In this document: piece by piece, positions 56,114 through 64,000 of the stretch
How the letters are laid out: each line of letters begins with the position of its first letter
Position numbering within the stretch: the first letter of the stretch is position 1
DNA from: Candidatus Chloroploca asiatica
GTDB taxonomy: Bacteria > Chloroflexota > Chloroflexia > Chloroflexales > Chloroflexaceae
Assembly: GCF_002532075.1 (NCBI RefSeq)
Contig: NZ_LYXE01000046.1
Span: forward strand, 1-64,000
Length of the DNA stretch: 64,000 nucleotides
Reading direction: 5' to 3'
The notes under the pieces: model-generated
Told to the model about the DNA's origin: nothing
The model's database searches: none
The model's input: the letters and a program-made list of their open reading frames with translations, nothing else
Translations under genes and position numbers: made by a program

Positions 56114-56851
56114 TCAGGGAAGGTCCCGGGGGCGGATCCAGGTGTACCAGAAAGCGCTGCTCAGGGCTGCCAGCGCGATCACAACCCAGAGGATCGCCCA
56201 GAAGGTGGCGGGCAAAAAGGTGATGCGCGCCATCGCATGCGCGTCCGTCATGCTGCCCATACCCGTGCTGGTGCTGAGCTGGAAGAGCACGCGCAGGTCA
56301 CTCAGGGCGCTCAGGCCGATCCAGAAGGCGAGCAGGTTCAAGAGACCAAGCGCCCACGGAAGCGTCGCTTTCCAGGCGACCCAGAGCAGCACCGCCCCCA
56401 ACGCCAGCCCTGCGCCCAATGTTAGGAGCCCGCTCAGTATATGGACGCTAAAGACTGACGGCAAGGCGTAGCGCAGGGTCAGCAGGACAAGCACCGCGCC
56501 AATGATCCCGAGGGCGATCCGGCTTGCCCGTGGACTCCGCCCGACCATGATCAGCACTGCCCCAACAAAGGCTGTCCCCAGATAGCCCGCCGGAATGATC
56601 AACCACGGAATCCCGCCGGCGGTATACGCCAGGCCTGAGCCATCAGGAAAGACCACAAAGCGCACAAAAGCCCCCCCGGTGAGCAACGCAGCCAACCCGT
56701 GACCCAACTCGTGAATAATCGTCGTCAACAACCGAAATGGAAACGCCAGCGGGCCAAGCCAACTCAGGGCAAACGCGCCGACCGCAGCCAGCAGCGGGAT
56801 CGTGCTCGATGGACGAGCGACTGACGATGGCTGAATACCAGGTGCTTGCAT
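56114..56851 (-). CDS. M50B-like membrane zinc metalloprotease
   Basis: 245 residues with about six to seven membrane helices. TTIIHELGHGLAALLTGG supplies the HExxH zinc motif, placed after the first helices as in M50B-type site-2-like peptidases; the partner Asp may be in the later AWKATLP/ LLNLLAF region. Substrate unknown. ATG 56851 has GAGGAAGA upstream; the frame to 56899 does not. Confidence 0.83.
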   Translation of the reverse strand: MQAPGIQPSSVARPSSTIPLLAAVGAFALSWLGPLAFPFRLLTTIIHELGHGLAALLTGGAFVRFVVFPDGSGLAYTAGGIPWLIIPAGYLGTAFVGAVLIMVGRSPRASRIALGIIGAVLVLLTLRYALPSVFSVHILSGLLTLGAGLALGAVLLWVAWKATLPWALGLLNLLAFWIGLSALSDLRVLFQLSTSTGMGSMTDAHAMARITFLPATFWAILWVVIALAALSSAFWYTWIRPRDLP

Positions 56852-57062
56852 TGTATCTTCCTCGTGCGAACCTGTAGGCACACCTTCATGATATAACAAA
56901 GACGCCGCGCATCAAACAGATGTTGCAGCCTCTCTCCCTTGCCAAAAGGTATGCCCATCAGGTAGACTATGCCCATCTGATGCGGTCGCAACAACCTTTG
57001 CGCCTTTGCACCTTTGCGTCAAATCATCGGGAAACTTTGTTGACCAACCACTTCCCCAGACA

Positions 57063-57614
57063 ATGCAAGCTGAAGTAGCTGATCCTGGTGCCGCCAACGC
57101 GGCCCTCCAAGCCGGTTTTAACTTCACCCCTGCTGATCTACGGGCCAATCAGCAGGGGCGCATCACCGAGCGACAAGAAAGACGCATGCGCGAGCAACAT
57201 CAGGATACGATCCGCATCTCGCGGGGTTTCTTTATCTTTTTTATGATCATCGGCTACCTTGGCAGTGGTCTGGCCGCACTCACCGAGGGGCTTTCGCTGA
57301 TCGAGATGTGGCGATGGATCAGCTTCGGCTTCCTCTGTCTCTACGGCTTTGTCTGGACGGTCATCTTCTTTGATCGACGGCAACTCGAGCGCACGCTTCG
57401 CGACGGCGACCTTGTCGAGACCCGAGGCCCGCTGCGTCTCGTCATGCGCCAGCACAAAACACCAAGCTACTATTTCTACGTCGGTGCCCACGAGTTTTCG
57501 ATCGATCACGCCACCTACACACGCCTGAAGCGCGGCAACCTTGACGGACAACAAGCGCTCGTCTACTACACCAAACGCTGGCGCTGGGTTCTTTCGGCAG
57601 CCATCGAGGCGTAG
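57063..57614 (+). CDS. Two-helix membrane protein, unknown function
   Basis: 183 residues from ATG 57063: a basic coiled segment (RANQQGRITERQERRMREQHQD), two helices (ISRGFFIFFMIIGYLGSGLAAL, WISFGFLCLYGFVWTVIFFD) and a soluble C-terminal domain of about 70 residues (DGDLVETRGPLRLVMRQ ... KRWRWVLS). No family recognised. No obvious ribosome site; an upstream in-frame start at 57006 overlaps a dispersed repeat. A terminator follows. Confidence 0.7.
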   Translation: MQAEVADPGAANAALQAGFNFTPADLRANQQGRITERQERRMREQHQDTIRISRGFFIFFMIIGYLGSGLAALTEGLSLIEMWRWISFGFLCLYGFVWTVIFFDRRQLERTLRDGDLVETRGPLRLVMRQHKTPSYYFYVGAHEFSIDHATYTRLKRGNLDGQQALVYYTKRWRWVLSAAIEA

Positions 57615-57622
57615 TATCGTTT

Positions 57623-57666
57623 CGTTGACCCACAACACCAGTTACGCTTGATGTTGTGGGTCAACG
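57623..57666. terminator. Bidirectional terminator
   Basis: CGTTGACCCACAACA (57623-57637) pairs perfectly with 57652-57666. It lies between convergent genes and includes the stop codon of the minus-strand gene. Confidence 0.75.
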
Positions 57667-58377
57667 AGGCAACGATGCATAGGGATCGTCCTTTAGCAAC
57701 GCTTCTCCCTTGATCATCCACGAAACCCCGAAGGCCACAATAGCCAACGCTTCGAGCCAGAAGACCGGCGCAAGTGGCGTGATCGGGCTCTCGTCGGGGA
57801 GCAAGCTGACCGCTGCGATCGCGACAAGGCAACCAATAATGAGATAGCCACAGATCGTATAGACCTCGTTACGGCGCTCTTTTTCCTGCGTAGGTGTGCC
57901 CGCACCAGTCTGGCGAAAGAGCCCCAGGCAAAAGTAGGCCAGCGTAAAGAAGAAGATCGCCGCCGCGCCTAGATGCAACGCCCCGAGTACCTGCTCCGTC
58001 ATCGTCGGTGCAACCTCGGGCGTGGTAGGGAAGAACGCCACGCCAAGAGCGGCAAACCCCGCGACATTGCCCGCAGCGTTGTCACGCCAATCGTAGCCCT
58101 GGTACGCCCAGAGAAACACCGCGATCGCACAGAGGCTCCCCACAAACACGTCACGCATGGGGGTATGGTAATACGCACTGATCGACCCCTGCAACTGAGG
58201 CCCCTGCAGAAACACATTGCCCAGCGCGAGGATAAACGGCAGCAACACACCGATCGCCCCCACTGCCTTGCGCAGCGTCAGATACGAAATCAGCAACGGA
58301 CTCTCATACGCTGGTATCCGCTCAAGGTACGAACGCAAAAGCAGCCAATCACTATTCCTCAACTCAGGTTTCATCAC
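57661..58377 (-). CDS. Six-to-seven-helix membrane protein with SISAYYHT motif
   Basis: 238 residues; helices at about 38-58, 76-96, 102-120, 128-152, 175-195 and 205-222. The conserved-looking block GSISAYYHTPMRDVFVGSLC lies just before the second helix, and resembles a family of unnamed bacterial membrane proteins in which this motif is invariant. No catalytic motif can be named. Follows the Cache/channel gene on the same strand but is separated by a terminator. Confidence 0.75.
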   Translation of the reverse strand: MMKPELRNSDWLLLRSYLERIPAYESPLLISYLTLRKAVGAIGVLLPFILALGNVFLQGPQLQGSISAYYHTPMRDVFVGSLCAIAVFLWAYQGYDWRDNAAGNVAGFAALGVAFFPTTPEVAPTMTEQVLGALHLGAAAIFFFTLAYFCLGLFRQTGAGTPTQEKERRNEVYTICGYLIIGCLVAIAAVSLLPDESPITPLAPVFWLEALAIVAFGVSWMIKGEALLKDDPYASLPR

Positions 58378-58394
58378 CCTCCTCGATACAGATG

Positions 58395-58445
58395 GTTCTT
58401 GTGGCGCAAGAAGCCAGCAAAGCTAGCTTCTCGCGCCACAAGAAC
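58395..58445 (-). terminator. Hairpin terminator after the Cache/channel gene
   Basis: GTTCTTGTGGCGC... (58395-58414) pairs with 58426-58445, with one mismatch. Twenty bases downstream of the minus-strand stop at 58465. Confidence 0.75.
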
Positions 58446-58464
58446 TCGTACGTAGGGCTTCGCC

Positions 58465-60624
58465 CTAAACAAAGACAGCCAGCGTCGAAACAAGCATCGC
58501 AAACGCACAGACTGGCCAATAGAGCAACTTGGGCAACAGGTGATCGCCATAGGTGATCAGCGGCAGGTTTGGCGCACGCACCAGCAAAAAAGCATCGAGG
58601 ATCACCGCAACAACGATCAGATAGAGCAGCAGATAGAGGTGTTCGAGATAGGTGATGCCAATCGCGGCCACATTTTCACGCAACGCAGTATGCGCGATCG
58701 CAATAACGAAGAAGAGGGCCGCCGCATAACTGAGCGCCGCCACAAGATCCTGGCGGTCACTGATCTGGCGATCCGACATCAAAAAGGCAAACACGAGCAC
58801 CAGCGTCACCATCCCGGGGAGCAAATAGGCAATGAAGGGACCAACCACTTGGCGCTGCATCGTCAACGTGAAAAAGAGTTCGGGCGGAGCAAGCCGGTCA
58901 GCCCGCCGACTGAGGCCCAGGCTCGCACCTTCTTTCCGCTCACGCAGCGTAAAATAACTGTTTTCGAGCTGCCACTGGTTGAGCCAGATCGCCCCATCGA
59001 CCCCTGGCAGAGCCGAGGGCCGGAGCAATGGATAGGCTTCGAGATCAGGCGTTAGCATAACATTCTCATCGAGCTCGGCAGGTTGCAACGAGACCTCAAC
59101 CTTGCGGGTATCAAACGGAAAGCGCACCGGATCAAAGCGCTGCTGCAGCACAATGCCAACCCGCCAGACGATCAACTCGCCATCGCCATCGCGCACCCGT
59201 GCCGCCTCCTCAATTGGCAGCAACTCACCAATCGTCTGGTACAACGCAAACCCGCGTACAACCTCTTCAGGGATCGTATCGGCATACCACTGCCAGATGA
59301 TCGCATTCAGCGTCACCGTCGTCGGCGTCGGAAACTGCAATGCAGTCAACTCAATCCCCGTCGGCACCACAAACGGCTGCTGGTCGCCATTCAGTTCCTC
59401 GCGGTAGCGCTCAACGATCCGCTCAACCGTCGCACGGCTTGTCAGCGCAAGGCTCGCCTGGTCACGTGTCAGCGCACTGAGCCACCATGTCAACCCAATC
59501 AACCCGACACAAACCCCGGTAAAGACCAGCGCCACAAGCCAGAGTTCACGCCGCCCGCCATGTTCCACCCGCACCGCCAGTGCGGTCAGCAGCACGATGA
59601 GACCACCCGAGGTCAGCCCAAGCGCCACAAGATTGCGGAGGGTCGCCTCGGCGGGGGGGGCCATATCCGCGGCATCGATCACCACCCCGACCACTCCGCC
59701 ATTTGCCTCGAGTGGCACCAGAAAAAACCAGGCCTGGTGCCCGGTAATCGCATCAGGTTGCTGGAGCTCAACCACCTCACCGGCGAGCGCACGGCGAACC
59801 GCAGCCTGCACCGTTGCATCATAGCCACTCGTCGGGTCAAAAATCGAACGGCGGGCCACAAACCGCACATCAGGATGGCTCAAAAACATCCCGTCAGCCG
59901 ACAAAATAAACCCATACCCACGGCCCCCGAGCTCAAGACGCGCCATCAACTGGCGCATACCCCGGGTCGAAAAATCAACCGTCACCAACCCGGCGGGCGC
60001 AGCATCAGCGGGGTCAAGCCGGGCAAAAGGCATCCCATACTCAATCAACACCTTGGCCGCGCCCGTTGCCAGAAACGGCTCACTCCACTGCGCACCCTCA
60101 CGGATCGGATAATAGTACCAACCCGTCGCCGGCGCACCGGGCTCATCCTGTGGTGGCAGCGTATAATCATAGGTCGCGCCCTCGAGCAGACCAATGCCCT
60201 GATTCGCATCGCGAAACGCATAGACCTGGGTCAAACGGAGGGCCGGATCGCACGCAAAGGGCTCACAGGTCACTGCAACCCCATCAAGCTCGGGCTCAGC
60301 AGCGAGGAGAGCCTGGAGACGTTCAGGCACCTCGGCATAGGCAAGCGCCCCCGACGCAAGATCATCGCCAAGCGCGATCGCAAGCGCCTGCGCATCCAGC
60401 AGCGCCGCATCAATCGTCGCCGTCGCCGCCTGCGCCTCAGCGCGTGCCGTCTCAAGCGCAGTGGCACTCAACTGTGCCCGCACCACCAGAAAACGGATCG
60501 CCAGAAAGAGCGTCAACAAGACCAGCACCAGCGTGCTACCGAGCAACACCCAGCGCACCCGCCGGGCCACCGCCGCATCCCGGGACGGCGACACCTCAAA
60601 CTGACCGGGCTGCAAACGAAACAT
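58465..60624 (-). CDS. Cache-domain protein fused to a pentameric ligand-gated ion channel-like core
   Basis: 719 residues. Helix 25-47; extracytoplasmic dCache-like sensor about 50-325; helices 332-352 and 361-383 joined by a basic loop (RVEHGGRRE, cytoplasmic); beta-rich extracytoplasmic domain about 390-590 with the channel-family signature FPFDTRKVEVSL (502-513), then GAIWLNQWQLENS; and four helices 597-615, 626-648, 659-682, 697-718. The segment LTMQRQVVGPFIAYLLPGM before helix 1 matches the pre-M1/M1 pattern of prokaryotic channels (R-x-x-x-x-Y-x-P), and helices 2-4 match M2-M4 in length, spacing and the ITYLEHLYLLLYL M3 start. The extracytoplasmic position and even helix number agree. 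An extended -10 (60672-60677) lies upstream. An alternative is a DUF4436-like protein, which has the PFD motif but only three C-terminal helices. Confidence 0.75.
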   Translation of the reverse strand: MFRLQPGQFEVSPSRDAAVARRVRWVLLGSTLVLVLLTLFLAIRFLVVRAQLSATALETARAEAQAATATIDAALLDAQALAIALGDDLASGALAYAEVPERLQALLAAEPELDGVAVTCEPFACDPALRLTQVYAFRDANQGIGLLEGATYDYTLPPQDEPGAPATGWYYYPIREGAQWSEPFLATGAAKVLIEYGMPFARLDPADAAPAGLVTVDFSTRGMRQLMARLELGGRGYGFILSADGMFLSHPDVRFVARRSIFDPTSGYDATVQAAVRRALAGEVVELQQPDAITGHQAWFFLVPLEANGGVVGVVIDAADMAPPAEATLRNLVALGLTSGGLIVLLTALAVRVEHGGRRELWLVALVFTGVCVGLIGLTWWLSALTRDQASLALTSRATVERIVERYREELNGDQQPFVVPTGIELTALQFPTPTTVTLNAIIWQWYADTIPEEVVRGFALYQTIGELLPIEEAARVRDGDGELIVWRVGIVLQQRFDPVRFPFDTRKVEVSLQPAELDENVMLTPDLEAYPLLRPSALPGVDGAIWLNQWQLENSYFTLRERKEGASLGLSRRADRLAPPELFFTLTMQRQVVGPFIAYLLPGMVTLVLVFAFLMSDRQISDRQDLVAALSYAAALFFVIAIAHTALRENVAAIGITYLEHLYLLLYLIVVAVILDAFLLVRAPNLPLITYGDHLLPKLLYWPVCAFAMLVSTLAVFV

Positions 60625-60671
60625 GTACCACCCTCATCAACAACCACCCGCTTCGGCAACGCACCTGCTAG

Positions 60672-60677
60672 AGTATA
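60672..60677 (-). promoter_or_regulatory. Extended -10 promoter of the Cache/channel gene
   Basis: TGG-TATACT on the minus strand, 47 bases upstream of the start codon, with GAGGGTGG as ribosome site. Confidence 0.5.
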
Positions 60678-60722
60678 CCATTGCCTTGGGGTGAGGGTGG
60701 GGATGAGGGGCGAGGGCAAGAA

Positions 60723-60761
60723 CCGTGGGTATGCTGGCCGTTTTTGCCAGCACACCCACGG
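60723..60761 (-). terminator. Terminator after the Rpn-like gene
   Basis: CCGTGGGTATGCTGGC (60723-60738) and GCCAGCACACCCACGG (60746-60761) pair with one mismatch around a loop containing five T. Confidence 0.8.
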
Positions 60762-60768
60762 GTTTAGC

Positions 60769-61740
60769 TCACCCCTGCTCCGATCCCGCCGTCGGGTCAT
60801 TCGTTGTGCGACGGCTCACTTCCGCCTTCAAGGCCGCAAAGGTTTCCGGGGTGATACCCGTTGCTTGGGTGATGATCTGCCACGGGGTACCTGCGGCTAA
60901 CAATTGCGCGATCACCTCAAGCTTGCCCTCCTGTCGGCCTTCTTGCAAGCCCTTTTGCAAGCCTTCCTCGATCAATTCTTCCGCATAGGTCACAAGATCA
61001 CCTCCTACCTGCATCTGATGCTCTTCCACCGCCTCCAGCACCTCCAGCACCAGCGCCCGCTCTTGGGTCGCAAAGAGGTACAGAAAAAAGGTACTGTGCG
61101 CGTCGGTGCCTCCTACGGCCACCAGTTCGGCGAGCAAGGGCACCGCCTGAGCCAGCACCGCCTGGGCCTGCGCCCTCATCGCTGCCATGAGCAGGAGTTG
61201 CGCAATCTGCCCCTTCAGCCCGCCCACCACCGCCGTCGGCGGCATCCCCGACTGGTCAATCAGAAGGTGGCGCACGTGCGGCGTCAGCGTCTCGTCCCAC
61301 CCTGGCACCGTTGGAAAGAGATCCGCCAGGTCGGTCGAATACGTCCAGGCACTGCGCCCTTGATAGAAGACCACCGGGATAATGGGGCGTAACTGCTGTT
61401 GTTTCGGCTCAGCCTTGAACGATTCGTCCCAGATCCGCCCCATGTAGTTCAGCAAGCGCAAGCGCATCCAGCGATCTGGTGTCGATTGATGCTCGAATAA
61501 GAGATAGAGATGCAATGGCTCTGCCGTTGCTTGCACCTGTACCGTATAGAGCAGATCCGACTCGCTCTCCTGCAACGCCGGATCGACAAAGCTCGTCTCT
61601 TCCAAGCGCAGGGTGGCCCAATCCAGCGCCTGAGCCAATGTCGGCGGCAGATGTGCCTCGAGCAAGCGCTGCGCCTCGCCAAGATCGCGAAACACGGTGC
61701 GAAACAGGGTATCGTGGGGATGTTGAATGATCCGGTGCAT
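60769..61740 (-). CDS. Rpn-family (RpnA-like) PD-(D/E)XK nuclease
   Basis: 323 residues. [37 protein letters not shown] and [23 protein letters not shown] are the conserved blocks of the recombination-promoting nuclease (PF04754) family, with E/D-rich strands and the EHQS core of the active site. RpnA-type proteins cleave DNA and were previously called putative transposases. The C-terminal quarter is the typical low-complexity [17 protein letters not shown] tail. A duplicated copy of its first part is found 698 bases upstream, beyond an acetyltransferase gene. Confidence 0.9.
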   Translation of the reverse strand: MHRIIQHPHDTLFRTVFRDLGEAQRLLEAHLPPTLAQALDWATLRLEETSFVDPALQESESDLLYTVQVQATAEPLHLYLLFEHQSTPDRWMRLRLLNYMGRIWDESFKAEPKQQQLRPIIPVVFYQGRSAWTYSTDLADLFPTVPGWDETLTPHVRHLLIDQSGMPPTAVVGGLKGQIAQLLLMAAMRAQAQAVLAQAVPLLAELVAVGGTDAHSTFFLYLFATQERALVLEVLEAVEEHQMQVGGDLVTYAEELIEEGLQKGLQEGRQEGKLEVIAQLLAAGTPWQIITQATGITPETFAALKAEVSRRTTNDPTAGSEQG

Positions 61741-61788
61741 GGCGCGTCCTCGTTCGCGAGTCGTGGAGGTAGTATAGCATGGTTGTGC
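61643..61788. repeat. Direct repeat, rpn 5' end and promoter, copy A
   Basis: Covers the first about 32 codons and the TATACT promoter of the rpn gene; matches 62341-62486 with constant offset of 698 bases. Confidence 0.85.
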
Positions 61789-61842
61789 GGTAGTTGCGCG
61801 TAGTGGAACGAGGCGCTGGGCTTAGCTCACAGAGCCGCTGCG

Positions 61843-62292
61843 TCAAACCCCCAGATCAAAATGCACGACATCCTCCCGCGTGCCGAGTTTGCTATAGAGC
61901 GCAAGCGCCGCTTCGTCATCGGGGGTGGTGTTGGCCTGGACGAAGATGACGGTGATGCCACGCGTTGCGGCGATCGCTTGCAAGGCGCGGATCAAGGCGG
62001 TTGCAACGCCTTCGCGTCGATGTGCAGCGGCAACCGCGAGATCATAGATGTAGAGTTCGCTCCGCGCTTGCTCGAACTTGCGCAATTCGTACGCGACAAG
62101 CCCGCCGATCACCGCCGCGTTCTTCACCGCAGCCAGGGCGATAAACGTGTCGTCGCTGAGCAACCGTTGCAGATAGACTGCATCGGGACGGTTCGCGGTA
62201 TAGGTTGCCAGATCATCGAACGCCTCACCAAACATGGTGAGCAGACCATCCATCAGCGGGAGATCCTCCGCAGTGAGGTGATGTATGTTCAT
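61843..62292 (-). CDS. AAC(3)-I-like aminoglycoside N-acetyltransferase (GNAT)
   Basis: 149 residues with the pattern of AAC(3)-I (gentamicin/fortimicin) acetyltransferases: MFGEAFDDLATYTANRPD, TFIALAAVKNAAVIGGLVAYEL, KFEQARSELYIYDLAVAAAHRREGVATALIRAL (motif A, acetyl-CoA), ALALYSKLGTREDVVHFD. The resemblance extends to the ends, far beyond the shared GNAT motif. Whether it confers resistance or serves a housekeeping amine is unknown. It lies between the rpn gene and a repeated rpn stub. Confidence 0.88.
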   Translation of the reverse strand: MNIHHLTAEDLPLMDGLLTMFGEAFDDLATYTANRPDAVYLQRLLSDDTFIALAAVKNAAVIGGLVAYELRKFEQARSELYIYDLAVAAAHRREGVATALIRALQAIAATRGITVIFVQANTTPDDEAALALYSKLGTREDVVHFDLGV

Positions 62293-62329
62293 CGCATCTT
62301 ATCCTTGCGCTCGTTGCGTCAACACGGGT

Positions 62330-62438
62330 CAACCGTCGGCGGCGGCAGAGGCGGCTCAAGCAAGCGCTGCGCCTCGACAAGGTCGGCAAATACCGCTCGA
62401 AACAGGGTATCGTGAGGATGTTGAATGATCCGATGCAT
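62330..62438 (-). pseudogene. Truncated 5' fragment of the Rpn-like nuclease gene
   Basis: Begins [14 protein letters not shown] at 62438 and matches the intact rpn gene for about 32 codons with its upstream promoter, then diverges at about 62341 into unrelated sequence. Only the first tenth of the protein is left. Direct repeat copy B runs 62341-62486. Confidence 0.85.
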
Positions 62439-62604
62439 GGCGCATCCTTACTGGTGAAGCGTGGAAGTAGTATAGCATGGTTGTACGAAAAAAGAAGTGC
62501 CACTCCCACCAGGCAAATGCCCCTGGCATGAACCACCAGAATGTGGCATCATAGCGTGAGAGATTACCTTTGCGCTCGGTTTGCCCGATTGAGAGGATGT
62601 GCCT

Positions 62605-64000
62605 ATGACCCTGGTGAATTTGTCGACCGTTGATCCAGCTACGTTTGCGGACGAGCTTACTTTTTTGATGGATTGTCTGCGCGAGGCGTTGCTTGACTCT
62701 GGTGAGCCGGATCTGGCTAGGGTGTTGCCCTGGATTACACCTCCACAGGCTGATCCTCCTCGCGCCGATCTGCCGCCCGAACGGTTGGTGCAGGCGCTTT
62801 CGATCGCGTTTCAGTTGTTGAGTATGGTTGAGCAACGCGCCGCTGTGCACTATCGCCGTACTACCGAGACCCGCGCTGGTCTGCCAGCGGTGCCTGCGCT
62901 CTGGGGGGAGGCGTTGGCGCAGTTACAGGCCCACGGCCTCGATGAGGCAGCGCTGGCCGCTGCGCTGCCCATGATGCGCGTTGAAATTGTGCTGACGGCG
63001 CATCCGACTGAGGCCAAGCGCGCTTCTGTGCTTGAACATCATCGTGCCCTCTATCTGCTCTTGCTTAAGCGCGCTAATCCGCACTGGACCCCCTATGAGC
63101 AGCAGGCGATCCGTGACGAGGCGGTGACTCGTTTGATTGCGCTTTGGCGTACCGGTGAGATCTTTCTCGATAAGCCGGATGTGGCCTCAGAGCGACGCAA
63201 TATTATTCATTATCTGCGGACGGTTTTTCCCTCCGTCCTTCCTATGCTCGATGCACGGGTGCGCCAGGCTTGGCAAGCAGCTGGTTTCAATCCGACGCTG
63301 CTCCAGTCTCCCGAGGCCCTTCCGTCGCTCCAGTTCGGTACCTGGGTCGGTGGCGACCGTGATGGGCATCCGCTGGTGACTGCCGAGGTGACAACCGAAA
63401 CGCTTGCGGAACTTCGCCGCCAGGCGCTTGGTCTGCTCTATGACCAGTTGAGCGAACTGGCGAGCTACTTGAGTCTGTCCGATCAGTTGCAGGCTGCGCC
63501 GCAGCCCTTGCTCGATCAGATGACGACCGTTGCTTCCCAATTGGGCGAACGAGGGGCGCACGCGCTCGCCCGTAATCCAAATGAGCCGTGGCGCCAGTGG
63601 ATCAATCTGATGCTTGCACGCCTCCCTGATGCTCCTGCGGCGATGCACGCCTATCAGCGATCCGAGGAACTGGTGCGTGACCTGCAGATCCTCGCGCAGT
63701 CCCTGGAGATGATCGGGGCAGGGAGCCTCGTGACGCATCTGGTGACCCCGCTCATCCGTAGTGTCCATACCTTTGGCTTTCATCTGGCGCGGCTTGACAT
63801 GCGTCAGAATAGCGCGGTTCACGACCGTGCGCTTAGTCAATTGCTCGCTGCCGCCGGTTTTGCTGATCATGATGTGACAACCTGGGATTTCGCACGCCGG
63901 ATGGATCTGCTGACCCACGAACTCGTCTCGCCACGGCCCTTTACCCGTGCGCGAGCGGGCGTCGGCACCGAAGCCGATATGATCCTTAGCAGTTATCGGG
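62605..64000 (+). CDS. ppc: Phosphoenolpyruvate carboxylase, 5' part (runs off the window)
   Basis: Open from ATG 62605 (GAGAGGATG upstream) to the window end, 465 codons. VEIVLTAHPTEAKRASVLEHH contains the catalytic His (TAHPTEA), and FGTWVGGDRDGHPLVTAE (GGDRDG) and TFGFHLARLDMRQNS are the other conserved blocks of PEP carboxylase. It makes oxaloacetate from PEP and bicarbonate; in Chloroflexales it also serves the 3-hydroxypropionate pathway. The remaining C-terminal half lies outside the window. Confidence 0.95.
   Translation, partial: MTLVNLSTVDPATFADELTFLMDCLREALLDSGEPDLARVLPWITPPQADPPRADLPPERLVQALSIAFQLLSMVEQRAAVHYRRTTETRAGLPAVPALWGEALAQLQAHGLDEAALAAALPMMRVEIVLTAHPTEAKRASVLEHHRALYLLLLKRANPHWTPYEQQAIRDEAVTRLIALWRTGEIFLDKPDVASERRNIIHYLRTVFPSVLPMLDARVRQAWQAAGFNPTLLQSPEALPSLQFGTWVGGDRDGHPLVTAEVTTETLAELRRQALGLLYDQLSELASYLSLSDQLQAAPQPLLDQMTTVASQLGERGAHALARNPNEPWRQWINLMLARLPDAPAAMHAYQRSEELVRDLQILAQSLEMIGAGSLVTHLVTPLIRSVHTFGFHLARLDMRQNSAVHDRALSQLLAAAGFADHDVTTWDFARRMDLLTHELVSPRPFTRARAGVGTEADMILSSYR

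Noticed and set aside
59083-60900. 605-codon open frame on the plus strand
   Set aside because: It is the antisense of the Cache/channel gene, Arg/His/Pro-rich and without recognisable domains; the minus-strand gene has promoter, ribosome site and domain structure.

Overview
The window reads as a moderately GC-rich chromosomal segment of a Chloroflexota bacterium, most plausibly a filamentous anoxygenic phototroph relative (Chloroflexales). This is an inference from gene style only: an Aap-type amino-acid importer, SURF1, a divergent bacterial/archaeal-type PEP carboxylase, many TPR/HEAT and FFLEELY-motif proteins, extended -10 promoters and leaderless starts. No rRNA, tRNA or CRISPR array was recognised.

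Layout. 1-2.6 kb is a small recombination-scarred region: 41-bp repeats, a truncated integron-type integrase fused at its break to the first codons of a lost hicA toxin, its orphan hicB antitoxin, and a complete tyrosine recombinase. The recombinase is preceded by a perfect TTGACA-17-TATAAT promoter overlapping a 35-bp lox-like palindrome. 2.6-9.0 kb is a tight operon (zinc alcohol dehydrogenase, giant TPR membrane protein, FFLEELY protein, FGE/SUMF1-like protein, NUDIX) closed by a 24-bp-arm terminator. 9.1-18.4 kb is on the minus strand: alpha/beta hydrolase, a CcrM-like DNA adenine methyltransferase without a restriction partner, an orphan Phd antitoxin, and a HEAT-repeat NTPase-like protein paired with a secreted clostripain-fold protein that has lost its catalytic residues. 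18.4-23.8 kb (plus) is housekeeping: gatA, two NUDIX genes, serS, panE. 23.8-27.9 kb holds a secreted unknown protein, a ZnuA/MntA-like metal-binding lipoprotein, an alpha/beta-hydrolase fused to a cyclic-nucleotide-binding domain, and a DUF3054 protein. 27.9-32.3 kb (minus) is a complete aapJQMP amino-acid ABC importer.

32.7-44.2 kb is a coherent glycerol/dihydroxyacetone locus: dhaR, glpF, dhaK, dhaL, glpK, glpA, glpB, glpC, dhaM. Glycerol enters by GlpF, is phosphorylated by GlpK and oxidised by membrane-linked GlpABC; dihydroxyacetone is phosphorylated by DhaKL using phosphate relayed by DhaM (EIIA-HPr fusion). The regulator is an enhancer-binding-protein relative whose sigma-54 contact loop is absent.

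44.4-58.4 kb is mixed: unknown soluble and membrane proteins, a hexapeptide acyltransferase, a nucleoside-type ABC permease without partners, a solute-binding protein translationally coupled to a histidine kinase, a Crp/Fnr regulator, a YgaP-like small membrane protein, a ten-copy 67-bp minisatellite that encodes the C-terminus of the adjacent DtxR-family regulator, surE, an inositol-monophosphatase-like gene, SURF1, and an M50-like protease. 58.5-60.6 kb encodes a 719-residue protein combining an extracytoplasmic Cache domain with what looks like a complete pentameric ligand-gated ion channel core; this is the strongest candidate for something new. The window ends with an Rpn-type nuclease, an AAC(3)-I-like acetyltransferase sandwiched between that gene and a duplicated stub of its 5' end, and the start of ppc.
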